Notes under the pieces: generated by a model
What the model was told of the DNA's origin: nothing
The model's input: the letters and a program-made list of their open reading frames with translations, nothing else
Database searches by the model: none
Assembly: GCF_030553075.1 (NCBI RefSeq)
Contig: NZ_CP130701.1
Span: 3,224,001 to 3,288,000 of the forward strand
From: Halomonas sp. I5-271120
Lineage (GTDB): Bacteria > Pseudomonadota > Gammaproteobacteria > Pseudomonadales > Halomonadaceae
Direction of reading: 5' to 3'
DNA length: 64,000 bases
Made by a program: the position numbers and the translations under genes
In this document: positions 8,701 through 16,779 of the stretch, piece by piece
Numbering within the stretch: the first letter of the stretch is position 1
Layout: each line of letters opens with the position of its first letter

Positions 8701-11700
8701 GGCGTGAACGACGCCCCGACCGCCGGCAACGACGGCACCGGCGCCGCCGACGACGTCTTCACCACCGACGAAGACACCGCCCTGAGCGGGGCCAACGTGC
8801 TGGCCAATGACACCGACCCCGAGGGCGACACCCTTACGGTCACCAGTACCGATCCCCAGCAGGTCACCTTCACCGGGCCCGATGGTTTTGAGGTGACCGC
8901 CGAGGTCACCATCGCCGCCGATGGCAGCGTAAGCTTCGACCCGGCAGGCGACTTCGACGCCCTGGGCGTCGGCGAGAGTGCCACCGGTACGCTCACCTAC
9001 ACCGTCAGTGACGGCACCGCCACCGATATCGCGACGGTGACCCTGACCGTCAACGGCCTGAACGACGCCCCGACCGCCGGCAACGACGGCACCGGTGCCG
9101 CCGACGACGTCTTCACCACCGACGAAGACACCGCCCTGAGCGGGGCCAACGTGCTGGCCAACGACACCGACCCCGAGGGCGACACCCTCACGGTCAGCGA
9201 TGCCGGCACCCGCCAGGTAACCTTCACCGGGCCCGATGGTTTTGAGGTGACCACCAGCGTCACCATCGCCGCCGATGGCAGCGTAAGCTTCAACCCGTCC
9301 GGCAACTTCGACGCCCTGGGCGTGGGCGAGAGTGCCACCGGCACGCTCACCTACACCGTCAGTGACGGCACCGCCACCGATACCGCGACGGTGACCCTGA
9401 CCGTTAACGGCGTGAACGACGCCCCGACCGCCGGCAACGACGGCACCGGCGCCGCCGACGACGTCTTCACCACCGACGAAGACACCGCCCTGAGCGGGGC
9501 CAACGTGCTGGCCAATGACACCGACCCCGAGGGCGACACCCTTACGGTCACCAGTACCGATCCCCAGCAGGTCACCTTCACCGGGCCCGATGGTTTTGAG
9601 GTGACCACCAGCGTCACCATCGCCGCCGATGGCAGCGTAAGCTTCAACCCGTCCGGCAACTTCGACGCCCTGGGCGTCGGCGAGAGTGCCACCGGCACGC
9701 TCACCTACACCGTCAGTGACGGCACCGCCACCGATACCGCGACGGTGACCCTGACCGTCAACGGCGTGAACGACGCCCCGACCGCCGGCAACGACGGCAC
9801 CGGTGCCGCCGACGACGTCTTCACCACCGACGAAGACACCGCCCTGAGCGGGGCCAACGTGCTGGCCAATGACACCGACCCCGAGGGCGACAGCCTCACG
9901 GTCACCAGCACTGATCCCCAGCAGGTCACCTTCACCGGGCCCGATGGTTTTGAGGTGACCACCAGCGTCACCATCGCCGCCGATGGCAGCGTAAGCTTCA
10001 ACCCGTCCGGCAACTTCGACGCCCTGGGCGTGGGCGAGAGTGCCACCGGCACGCTCACCTACACCGTCAGTGACGGCACCGCCACCGATACCGCGACGGT
10101 GACCCTGACCGTTAACGGCGTGAACGACGCCCCAGCGTCATCGGATTCCCAATTTACGGTTCAGGAAGATACAGCCTATACGCTAGATCTCGATGATTTC
10201 GGGCATTACACCGATATTGAAGGCGATGCCTTGGCGGCCATCGAAATCACTTCGCTTCCGGAAAATGGCGTACTGGAGCTATCGGGGGAGCAGGTGTCTG
10301 CGGGTGACACCATTGCTATCTCCGCTATTGAGGCCGGCGATCTCGTATTCGTGCCCGACACGAATACGGATGAAGATGGTGCCTTTGGATTCCGCGTCCA
10401 GGATGCCGCCGGTGACTGGTCGCAGAGCACTTATCAGGCCGCGGTAGTGGTAGAGGCGATTGCCGATACACCTGAGGTTGCCATCCAGCTCGGCGCCCCT
10501 TCGGAGCTCAAGGATACGCTTCAGTATGAGAGCAAGTCTCTGACCTTCGATGCTAAGCTCGGCGACGATAAGGGTGATGGCAACATCGATGGCAACTCCA
10601 GTAACTACGAGGAAAGTGTCTCCCAGACACTGAGCTTCGGCCCGCAATATGCGGGACAGACGGTATCCCTGACACTGGATGTCGATATTCAGGGTACCTG
10701 GAACCAGGGATGGGGAGTTACCGATGATTATTGGCAGGTGCTGTCAGGTGATGAGGTGCTCGAGACATTCAAATATGGTTCACCTTTGAACGAGGACGTG
10801 TCAGGGAATGTCATCACCAACATAGCCGTGGTACTTGATGAAAACGGTGAAGTGGAACTGTCGTTCCGAGCCTCTACCACTGAGAAAAGCGAAACGGTCA
10901 CCATCAATGGGGCAACCGGCGAGGTGGCCGGCACTACCTATGAGGTCGTCACAGGATATGAATATTCCATCGATATCTCGGCGGCGCTTCAGGATCGCGA
11001 TGGCTCCGAGAGCCTGAGCCTGTTGATCGAAGGGGTGCCGGAGGGCGCGACGCTTAGCCAAGGAACAGACAACGGCGATGGTACCTGGACGCTGTCGGTG
11101 GCGCCCGGAGAACAAGACTTTGCGACCAACCTTACAATGACAACACCCGCTAATGTGAATGGTGGCTTTACGCTTACTGTTAAGGCGACGGCGACAGAGG
11201 CGTCTGGCGGCGACTTGGCCGTGAATACGGCGATGGCAGTCGCATCTGCTTATGAGCCAGGAAGCCCGAGTCTCGACGCGCCGTCAGCCGAACCGATCAT
11301 TGCCGGTTACCACGGCTATGTCTCCGGCCAAGGTAATGGTAACAATACCGGCACCTATGCCAATAACAATGGCTTGAAGGAGACCTCGGCTTCCAATGCT
11401 GAAGCGATAGTCAGTGCCGATGGCTTTTACTCGGTGGAACGAAACGGCAATCCGCATTCAGAAACCAGCGATAGAATTGATCCAACCGAAGCACTTGTCC
11501 TTGAGCTGGGCCAAGCGGTAAACAGTGTGACCTTCGAAGTTCAGGGGAATGTTGGCGAGGCTCAGTGGTCTGTATTTGCCGCTAATGGCGATCGCCTTGG
11601 GGGGGGCAGCGCTCTCGGTGAGCCTAATAGTGAAGGCTTCCTGACGGTCTCCTACGATATGCCTTTTAGCTATATTGCCCTGGATGGTGGTGATGATTCT

Positions 11701-12180
11701 GCCTTCGCGGTCAAGCCAATCGGTGTCGGCATTGCGGGCACAGCCTCGGATGACACACTGAATGGGTCGGCGGGAGACGATACGCTGATCGGCGGTGAGG
11801 GAGATGACATCCTCTATGGCCAGGAGGGTGCTGATGTCTTTGCTTGGCAACTCGGTGACGAAGGGCAACCCGGCAACCCGGCCCAGGATACTGTGAAGGA
11901 CTTTTCGCTTGCCGAAGGGGATTCCCTCGATCTTGCCGAGCTGCTGGTCGACGAGCAACCTGGCTCAATTGATGACTATTTGCATGCCGCACCCAGCGCC
12001 AGTGGCGGCGACACCATCCTGCATGTCAGTACTGGCGGAGGTTTTGCTGGCGATTATGCCAACAATTCGGGGCAGGAAAATCAGACGATTACCCTGGAGG
12101 GGGTGTCGATGGGTGATCAATCGTCACAGGAATTTATCAACGATCTGATTAATAATGGCAACCTGAATATTGATCAATGA
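5743..12180 (+). CDS. Giant LapA-type repetitive surface adhesin with RTX and type I secretion signal
   Basis: A predicted cell-surface adhesin of 2145 residues. The start at 5743 is preferred over an in-frame ATG at 5707 because GGAG sits 8 bases upstream and the protein then begins like LapA retention modules (MSIATVVSISGQAWA). Residues 1-130 form the retention module with a Thr-Ala-Ala-Gly LapG site at 108-111. Residues 173-1464 are 11 tandem Ig/cadherin-like (VCBS-type) repeats. Another cadherin-like domain follows (about 1465-1580), then unassigned beta-rich domains, including one at about 1850-1995 that could be the ligand-binding tip. RTX nonapeptides occupy 1999-2033, and the end resembles a C-terminal type I secretion signal. 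The exporter genes lie upstream and lapD/lapG face it. The ligand is unknown. Confidence 0.93.
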   Translation: MSIATVVSISGQAWARDAEGNLRELQQGDQLLDGETLVTSDSGAVQLDFEDGLPPVAIGGGQQVAMSGELDADEPVEPDEASAQDDGIDALLAALDGEGDLLDDLEATAAGGGDGAEGGGHSFIQLARIVESVDPLAFAFDTARGNNVDSELRGSPAFLDTSVVNVAPEASNDAFTTDEDTALSGANVLANDTDPEGDSLSVSDAGTRQVTFTGPDGFEVTTSVTLDADGNVSFNPAGDFDALGVGESATGELTYTVSDGSATDTASVTLTVNGVNDGPTGNTDGGTGASDDVFTTDEDTALSGANVLANDTDPEGDSLSVSDAGSRQVTFTATDGTETTVAVSVATDGTVTFDPSGDFDALGVGEAAIGTLEYTVSDGTATDTASVTLTVNGVNDAPTGNTDGGTGAADDVFTTDEDTALSGANVLANDTDPEGDSLSVSDAGTRQVTFTGPDGFEVTTSVTIDADGNVSFNPAGDFDALGVGEAATGRLTYTVSDGTATDTATVTLTVNGVNDAPTGNTDGGTGAADDVFTTDEDTALSGANVLANDTDPEGDSLTVTSTDPQQVTFTGPDGFEVTTSVTIDADGNVSFNPAGDFDALGVGEAATGRLTYTVSDGTATDTATVTLTVNGVNDAPTGNTDGGTGAADDVFTTDEDTALSGANVLANDTDPEGDSLTVTSTDPQQVTFTGPDGFEVTTSVTIDADGNVSFNPAGDFDALGVGEAATGRLTYTVSDGTATDTATVTLTVNGVNDAPTGNTDGGTGAADDVFTTDEDTALSGANVLANDTDPEGDTLTVSDAGTRQVTFTGPDGFTATVDVIVADNGTVTFDPAGRFDALGVGESATGTLTYTVSDGTATDTATVTLTVNGVNDAPTAGNDGTGAADDVFTTDEDTALSGANVLANDTDPEGDSLTVTSTDPQQVTFTGPDGFEVTTSVTIAADGSVSFNPSGNFDALGVGESATGTLTYTVSDGTATDTATVTLTVNGVNDAPTAGNDGTGAADDVFTTDEDTALSGANVLANDTDPEGDTLTVTSTDPQQVTFTGPDGFEVTAEVTIAADGSVSFDPAGDFDALGVGESATGTLTYTVSDGTATDIATVTLTVNGLNDAPTAGNDGTGAADDVFTTDEDTALSGANVLANDTDPEGDTLTVSDAGTRQVTFTGPDGFEVTTSVTIAADGSVSFNPSGNFDALGVGESATGTLTYTVSDGTATDTATVTLTVNGVNDAPTAGNDGTGAADDVFTTDEDTALSGANVLANDTDPEGDTLTVTSTDPQQVTFTGPDGFEVTTSVTIAADGSVSFNPSGNFDALGVGESATGTLTYTVSDGTATDTATVTLTVNGVNDAPTAGNDGTGAADDVFTTDEDTALSGANVLANDTDPEGDSLTVTSTDPQQVTFTGPDGFEVTTSVTIAADGSVSFNPSGNFDALGVGESATGTLTYTVSDGTATDTATVTLTVNGVNDAPASSDSQFTVQEDTAYTLDLDDFGHYTDIEGDALAAIEITSLPENGVLELSGEQVSAGDTIAISAIEAGDLVFVPDTNTDEDGAFGFRVQDAAGDWSQSTYQAAVVVEAIADTPEVAIQLGAPSELKDTLQYESKSLTFDAKLGDDKGDGNIDGNSSNYEESVSQTLSFGPQYAGQTVSLTLDVDIQGTWNQGWGVTDDYWQVLSGDEVLETFKYGSPLNEDVSGNVITNIAVVLDENGEVELSFRASTTEKSETVTINGATGEVAGTTYEVVTGYEYSIDISAALQDRDGSESLSLLIEGVPEGATLSQGTDNGDGTWTLSVAPGEQDFATNLTMTTPANVNGGFTLTVKATATEASGGDLAVNTAMAVASAYEPGSPSLDAPSAEPIIAGYHGYVSGQGNGNNTGTYANNNGLKETSASNAEAIVSADGFYSVERNGNPHSETSDRIDPTEALVLELGQAVNSVTFEVQGNVGEAQWSVFAANGDRLGGGSALGEPNSEGFLTVSYDMPFSYIALDGGDDSAFAVKPIGVGIAGTASDDTLNGSAGDDTLIGGEGDDILYGQEGADVFAWQLGDEGQPGNPAQDTVKDFSLAEGDSLDLAELLVDEQPGSIDDYLHAAPSASGGDTILHVSTGGGFAGDYANNSGQENQTITLEGVSMGDQSSQEFINDLINNGNLNIDQ
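6067..6072 (+). other. Predicted LapG cleavage site (di-alanine) in the adhesin
   Basis: These two codons encode Ala109-Ala110 within Thr-Ala-Ala-Gly, followed by a glycine-rich stretch and GGGHSFIQLARI. In LapA of Pseudomonas fluorescens the LapG protease cuts between two alanines in the same motif at nearly the same residue number. Together with lapG and lapD in this window, this supports regulated release of the adhesin from the cell surface. Confidence 0.82.
6259..10134 (+). repeat. Eleven tandem 354/357-bp repeats encoding VCBS/cadherin-like domains
   Basis: Each unit encodes 117-119 residues beginning near DVFTTDEDTALSG and ending near TLTVNGVNDAPT. Units 1-5 carry the linker TGNTDGGTG (357 bp); units from 6 onward carry TAGNDGTG (354 bp). 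Units are mosaics of two variants after PEGD (SDAGTRQ or TSTDPQQ). The blocks 7218-7574 and 7575-7931 encode identical protein and look identical or nearly so at DNA level, a sign of recent duplication. Copy number probably varies between strains, and short-read assemblies would easily collapse this block. Confidence 0.95.
11737..11841 (+). repeat. RTX (calcium-binding nonapeptide) repeats of the adhesin
   Basis: Residues 1999-2033 read as about three GGxGxDxLx-type units (GSAGDDTLIGGEGDDILYG), the calcium-binding beta-roll that folds after secretion by type I systems. It lies about 110 residues before the C-terminus, the usual place next to the secretion signal. Confidence 0.88.
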
Positions 12181-12240
12181 TGGGTCTGTGGCGATATCGC
12201 AAGCCCGTGTCAGGGATGAAACGTCTCGCGAGGAGGCAGT

Positions 12241-12573
12241 GTGTACATCAAACGCAATAAGGCGGGAGATATCGAGCAGGTCAGCCGCGTAGCGACAGAC
12301 GAGTGTCGGGAGCGAATCGATGTTGACGACCCCGAACTGGATGTCTTTCTGGGACGAGAAGACAATGAAAGCGGGGCCAGGCTCGCCCAGTCGGATTTGG
12401 GTCTGGTTCGCGTGATTGAGGACCTGGTCGATGTGCTCATCGAACGCAACTTGATCAGCTTCACCGACCTACCAGAGCCTGCGCGGGAAAAATTGATGAC
12501 TCGCCAGACTCTACGTCAGCGTCGTAACAGCGTGAGTCTGTTAAGCGAGCAAGACGAGGAAGAGTCAATTTAG
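12241..12573 (+). CDS. Conserved small protein of unknown function
   Basis: It encodes 110 residues from GTG, with AGGAGG only 4 bases upstream. The N-terminus (MYIKRNKAGDI), an acidic DDPELDVFLG motif, a helix SDLGLVRVIEDLVDVLIERNL and then FTDLPEPAREKLMTRQ recall a small family common in Pseudomonas and relatives that is often labelled tryptophan synthase beta-like; nothing here supports enzyme activity. No signal peptide or membrane helix is seen. It follows the adhesin by 60 bases on the same strand and ends before a shared terminator with lapD. The function is unknown; the link to the adhesin is positional only. Confidence 0.75.
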   Translation: MYIKRNKAGDIEQVSRVATDECRERIDVDDPELDVFLGREDNESGARLAQSDLGLVRVIEDLVDVLIERNLISFTDLPEPAREKLMTRQTLRQRRNSVSLLSEQDEEESI

Positions 12574-12616
12574 GTCCCAACTTAGTTCAATGCGGTCCCG
12601 TTGTTGCTTGAACCTC

Positions 12617-12651
12617 ATAAGCCGGATTTGCCATTGGCCAATCCGGCTTAT
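12617..12651. terminator. Bidirectional hairpin terminator between convergent genes
   Basis: A 12-bp perfect stem (ATAAGCCGGATT with its complement) closes an 11-base loop midway between the small protein gene on the plus strand and lapD on the minus strand. The arm ends are A/T-rich on both sides, so it can act for both transcripts. Confidence 0.75.
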
Positions 12652-12701
12652 TCGTGACTGCCTGTATCGTGACTTTGCGCGGTACGGCTTTGCGTATTGC
12701 A

Positions 12702-14606
12702 TTAATCCTTGATCTTGATTGCTGTTCCCGTTACACCATCCATGCCGATCTCAAGGAGCACTCGATGCTCGCCAGGCGTTGATACGCCCTCGGCGATAGC
12801 CAGGATGCCCAGCGAGTGACTGAGGGTGGCCATGCCGCGAAGCAGGGTCTGTTGGGCCGGTTGATGGTCAACCCCTTTAGTAAGTGAGGTATCGAACTTC
12901 AAGTAGCTAAGACCACTGTCCTGCAGATCGGCTAGGCGAGTAAATTGCTGTCCGACGTGCTCAAGACCAATACGGCATTCGAAACGGCGCAGGTCACGGC
13001 AAAGTGACTTGAAGTCCTCCATATGATGGACGGCCACCGATTCGGGTAACTCCAGCCATAAACGCTTTGCCTCTCGAGGGTAGGCCGTCAGCAGTTCGCT
13101 CAACCGCTGTCGGAAACCGGTACTTGAAATGGCCCTTGAAGAGAGGTTGAGTGCCAGAGGGGTCTCTTCCTTTTCAAGACAATGGAGAGCACTAGTGATG
13201 CTGGCCAGATCCAGGGCGTCATCCATCCCGAACCGCGAGATCCAGCCAAGATAAACGCCTGCTGGTTGCCACTCGCCTCCCAACCATAGTCGTGACGGGC
13301 ATTCCTCGTGTAACAAGTTGCCTTCGGCATCCATGACGGGGTAACGAGCCAACTGAACGCCATGAGCGAGTGCAGCATCCAGGGCGCTGCGCCATTCAGC
13401 GTGGGTGCTAAACAGCAGGTGGCTCGCTTGCTGGTCGGCCACGCAAACCGTTCTGCCGCCACGAAGCTCAGCCTTGGCGAGTTCACCGTCAAGCTGACTC
13501 AGCAGCACGTCACGGGGTTCGTGGCGCGAAAAGCCTACAATGCCGATGGGAAGGTTGAGGATCACAGGTTGGCGATCGGCAATCGGATGCAGGCGTCGTT
13601 TGAGCTGATCTGCCACATCATCAGGTGACAGGCCATTGGGTAGCAGCAGCGCAAAATCACTACCATTGAGTCGCCCCGCCTGGCTTCCCGGATATTCCAG
13701 TGCAAACTGATGGAGTGTGGTGGCCAGGTCATGGAGGAAGCGATCGGTCTCGGGACGTCCCATTCCATCATTGAGGCCTTCAAGGTCGGCGATGCGTACT
13801 ATGGCTAAGCAGCCATGATGGAACTCTTCGTCGTTTTCCAACACATATTCAAGGCGCGTCATGAAGTAAGCGCGGTTGGCAATGCCGGTGGTTTCATCCT
13901 GCTGTAGCTTGCGCCTTAATTCTTCGAGCTGACCGCTTTCACGGGTCAGCATCTGACGTACGCTGCCAGACAGCCTGTTCATGGCCATGACAAGATCGCG
14001 AAGCTCTCGCGTCTTGGGTTCTGGTGAGGTTGTGAAGCGCCGGTTGCCGATATCGTTGGCCTGGGCAATCACTACTGACAGCGGGCGGCGGATGTGCAGC
14101 ACAAGCAGCCAGGCTATCAGCACGCTGATAAGAGCAGCGAAGGCGAACCAGGTAACCAGTTGCTGGCTACTGCGCCAGAGAGAGCGGTAAGCGTAGCTAT
14201 GCTGACTTTGAAGTGTCAGCGTGCCGTACTGTCGCCAACCGTCCTGCACGACGGCGTGGCCGGCGGGCACTGTGATGTGCGCGAGCTCTACGAACCAGGC
14301 CGGTACGTCGCCGATGAAAGGGGATGCTTCACGGCGCAGGATCAGTTCCCCGTTGGGATCACGTAACTCGATGAGCTGGTAGTGGCCGGTATCGAACTGG
14401 GCAGACAGCAAGAGTTCGATGGTGACGGGATCCTTATCGAGTTGGCTCATGGATAAGGCGAGGGCATTGGCATTGTCCTCGTTTTTTATGCGCACTTCCT
14501 GCTCGATATAGTGCCGACTGGTCGATAGGCCTACGATCAAGCTGCCGCCGAATGCCAGCACTAATACTGCTGCTATGGAGAGCCATAGCTTTGTGATCAG
14601 AGACAT
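12702..14606 (-). CDS. lapD: LapD-like c-di-GMP receptor (HAMP, degenerate GGDEF and EAL)
   Basis: An inner-membrane receptor that couples cytoplasmic c-di-GMP to control of the LapG protease. Two membrane helices (about 7-28 and 151-170) flank a periplasmic domain with Trp124 in the loop QDGWRQYG, matching the Trp that holds LapG in Pseudomonas LapD (Trp125). A HAMP segment follows, then a GGDEF domain whose signature is NGSDF and an EAL domain whose signature region reads EECPSRLW; both catalytic motifs are lost, as expected for a binding rather than an enzymatic protein. Length (634) fits LapD (about 648). It lies 43 bases downstream of lapG on the same strand, the classic pairing. Confidence 0.95.
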   Translation of the reverse strand: MSLITKLWLSIAAVLVLAFGGSLIVGLSTSRHYIEQEVRIKNEDNANALALSMSQLDKDPVTIELLLSAQFDTGHYQLIELRDPNGELILRREASPFIGDVPAWFVELAHITVPAGHAVVQDGWRQYGTLTLQSQHSYAYRSLWRSSQQLVTWFAFAALISVLIAWLLVLHIRRPLSVVIAQANDIGNRRFTTSPEPKTRELRDLVMAMNRLSGSVRQMLTRESGQLEELRRKLQQDETTGIANRAYFMTRLEYVLENDEEFHHGCLAIVRIADLEGLNDGMGRPETDRFLHDLATTLHQFALEYPGSQAGRLNGSDFALLLPNGLSPDDVADQLKRRLHPIADRQPVILNLPIGIVGFSRHEPRDVLLSQLDGELAKAELRGGRTVCVADQQASHLLFSTHAEWRSALDAALAHGVQLARYPVMDAEGNLLHEECPSRLWLGGEWQPAGVYLGWISRFGMDDALDLASITSALHCLEKEETPLALNLSSRAISSTGFRQRLSELLTAYPREAKRLWLELPESVAVHHMEDFKSLCRDLRRFECRIGLEHVGQQFTRLADLQDSGLSYLKFDTSLTKGVDHQPAQQTLLRGMATLSHSLGILAIAEGVSTPGEHRVLLEIGMDGVTGTAIKIKD

Positions 14607-14649
14607 CCCGTCGCCCCTCCGTGCCGCCTATGGGCGGTGCTGTCGATCA

Positions 14650-15354
14650 TCATAGGAATCCTTGCTCCTGCATCCTGGCCAGCACGTTACGCCAGCGTGA
14701 TAGTCGCTGGACGGGATCGGCGCGCGAGCGGTTGGAGCCGCCTGCCCAAAGGCCGTCGCTATTGAAGCTGAACACGGGGGTGAGATCGAGCCGCTCGCTA
14801 GCTGGCCGGATGGTCTCCACCAGATTGTCCAATACCTGCGGTTCTGCGCCGGGAAGTTGGTAATAGCCCAACACCATGTGTGCTTGAGAAAGCCCGCCAC
14901 GCCCAAGGCTCGCGCGCACGTAGATCAGTCGTAGCCGCTCGGTGGGAATGCCCAGCTGCATGAGGCTGATGTACTTGGCGATGGTAAAGTCTTCGCAGTC
15001 GCCATCACCCTTTCCCAGCGTTTCCAGCGGTGTGGCCCAGTAATCCTCTTGCTGCCAGATGGCCCGATCATCTAGCCAGCGAATTCGCTGGTTGAAGAAG
15101 TCGTTGACGCCCTTTAGCTGTGCGGCGATACCCAGTGGCTGCAGGCGGTCGAGCAATGCAAGCCAGGCGTTCAGGGCAGCCGTGCCCTCGGCGCCGTAGC
15201 GAGACTGCATGACCTGGCGTAATCGCGAGGGATCGAGCGCTGCGCCGACCGGCGACGACAGACCCAGGCAGGCACCCGCCAATAAACCTCCCAACCCCAT
15301 CAGCAGCTGACGTCGCTGACGGCGAAAGGTAGGGCTGGCAAGTGGTCGAGCCAT
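14650..15354 (-). CDS. lapG: LapG-like periplasmic cysteine protease (transglutaminase-like)
   Basis: A protease that should cut the adhesin retention module when c-di-GMP is low. The catalytic triad of the bacterial transglutaminase-like cysteine proteinase family is visible: Cys120 in GDGDCEDF, His159 in QAHMVLGYY and Asp176 in VLDNL; the acidic residues beside the Cys fit the known calcium site. The N-terminus has a signal peptide with twin arginines before a hydrophobic stretch (QRRQLLMGLGG) and an Ala-x-Ala-like end near residue 39, so export could be by Tat. Its length (234) matches family members. It is first gene of the lapG-lapD pair, with a CDF transporter gene upstream on the same strand. 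Confidence 0.94.
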   Translation of the reverse strand: MARPLASPTFRRQRRQLLMGLGGLLAGACLGLSSPVGAALDPSRLRQVMQSRYGAEGTAALNAWLALLDRLQPLGIAAQLKGVNDFFNQRIRWLDDRAIWQQEDYWATPLETLGKGDGDCEDFTIAKYISLMQLGIPTERLRLIYVRASLGRGGLSQAHMVLGYYQLPGAEPQVLDNLVETIRPASERLDLTPVFSFNSDGLWAGGSNRSRADPVQRLSRWRNVLARMQEQGFL

Positions 15355-15412
15355 CGACGATTTCCTGCCCGAAGGGCCTAAAGGAGAGATGTTTTAAGGC
15401 CAGGTGAATATA

Positions 15413-16633
15413 TCAGGCCTTGCCTGGCCCCTGCCAGATACGTAACCGACCGATCCAAGGCAAGCCGGCGGCATGCTTTCGCAGGCTATCGGCCGCCTCG
15501 TCGAGGTTAACTTCGGGCTGCAACTGCTGCACGTAGAGGGACACGTCGATGCGCTGGTCCAGATAGTGAAGGTCCAGGGTCAAGCAGGATTCCCAGGCGG
15601 CGAGTCCGGACCAGGCCTTGGCGAGTTCGGTCTCCACTTCCTCACGCAGCGGCAGCGCATGAAGAGGGCTCTGTGGTGGTGCGTGCTGATCGTCTTCGGG
15701 GTCGATGTGGAACGTCACATCGCTAAGGTCTGGAAATAAATGATGCAGTTGTCGGCAGACTTCATTGCCGACTTCATGGGCCTCCGAGACGGTGACTCGG
15801 GGGTGTACCACTAGGTGCAGGTCGAGCAATATCTGGCCGCCGACGGTGCGAGTGCGCAGGTCGTGCACGCCGCGAACGCCTGGGACCTGTTCGGCGGTTT
15901 CTCGCATGCGTTGCTGGTCGGACGCGGGGAGCGCGGTGTCGATCAGCTCCTGGCTCGCTTCCCACAAGAGCGAGCCGCCTATCTTACCGACCATGATGGC
16001 GACCACCACAGCCGCTGCGCCATCCAGCCAGCCGGCCCCGAGCTGAGCGCCAAGCAGGCCAACCAGCACCACCACGGTGGATAGCGCATCGGAGCGCGAG
16101 TGCCAGGCATTGGCCTCGAGAAGTTTGGAGCCTACCTGCTTGGCGATCTTCATCGTGTAACGATAGATCCACTCCTTGGCGAGCAGAGCCACCACGGCGA
16201 TGCCGATCGCCCAGGGCCCTGGCGCCAGAACCGGCGTGCCGCTGAAAAGCCGCTCAAGGCTGGCCCAGGCGATGGCACCGGCAACGAAGATCAAGATGCT
16301 GCCGAGCCACAGTGTCGCCAGCGTTTCGATGCGACCGTGGCCGTAGGGGTGACCGCTATCGGGCGCTTGACGACCGAAGTGGGTGGCGCCGATCACGAAG
16401 ATGTCGGTGAGGATGTCTGAGAAGGAATGAATGCCATCGGCCACCAGGGCCGCCGAGCCGACCATCAACCCTGCCACCAGCTTGAACATGCCCACTACGA
16501 AGTCGATGCCTGCACCAATCAGGGTGACCCGATGTGCGGCCCGTGTGTTGGCAGCGTGGTGATCAGCCTGGTTCTTGGCCGTGCTGTCGACAGCGTGATC
16601 GCCAGCCGAAGTGGGGGAGTGGGGGTGAGCCAT
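15413..16633 (-). CDS. Cation diffusion facilitator (CDF) metal exporter
   Basis: A 406-residue inner-membrane divalent metal/proton antiporter. The ATG at 16633 is chosen because GAGGT lies 8 bases upstream and the protein then begins with a His-rich stretch (MAHPHSPTS); a longer reading frame would add 46 untypical residues. Six membrane helices are apparent, with metal-site motifs DGIHSFSD in helix 2 and HSRSD in helix 5, then a cytoplasmic ferredoxin-like domain (residues about 280-345). The C-terminus carries about 80 extra residues forming what may be a second regulatory domain. The metal (zinc, iron or manganese) cannot be told from sequence alone. It lies just upstream of lapG but no functional tie is obvious. 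Confidence 0.9.
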   Translation of the reverse strand: MAHPHSPTSAGDHAVDSTAKNQADHHAANTRAAHRVTLIGAGIDFVVGMFKLVAGLMVGSAALVADGIHSFSDILTDIFVIGATHFGRQAPDSGHPYGHGRIETLATLWLGSILIFVAGAIAWASLERLFSGTPVLAPGPWAIGIAVVALLAKEWIYRYTMKIAKQVGSKLLEANAWHSRSDALSTVVVLVGLLGAQLGAGWLDGAAAVVVAIMVGKIGGSLLWEASQELIDTALPASDQQRMRETAEQVPGVRGVHDLRTRTVGGQILLDLHLVVHPRVTVSEAHEVGNEVCRQLHHLFPDLSDVTFHIDPEDDQHAPPQSPLHALPLREEVETELAKAWSGLAAWESCLTLDLHYLDQRIDVSLYVQQLQPEVNLDEAADSLRKHAAGLPWIGRLRIWQGPGKA

Positions 16634-16779
16634 GGGGATTACCTCAAACGGATGGCCCATCGCGATGGAGCCTGTGGCTGAGAGTGTGGCGGTGCCAAGC
16701 ATGGGCCGGGCGCCGCCCAGACGAAAGGCCGTAGGCGGGCCTGATGTTCGGCCTTGGCATCGACCTGGCAATCAATCGA

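Noticed and set aside
6504..10058. A series of regular 116-190-residue open frames on the minus strand inside the adhesin gene
   Set aside because: They repeat with the same 354/357-base period as the coding repeats and arise from codon composition; no ribosome sites or family features.
12241..12573. Tryptophan synthase beta identity for the small protein
   Set aside because: At 110 residues it lacks any PLP-enzyme motif; the label seems to be a database legacy.
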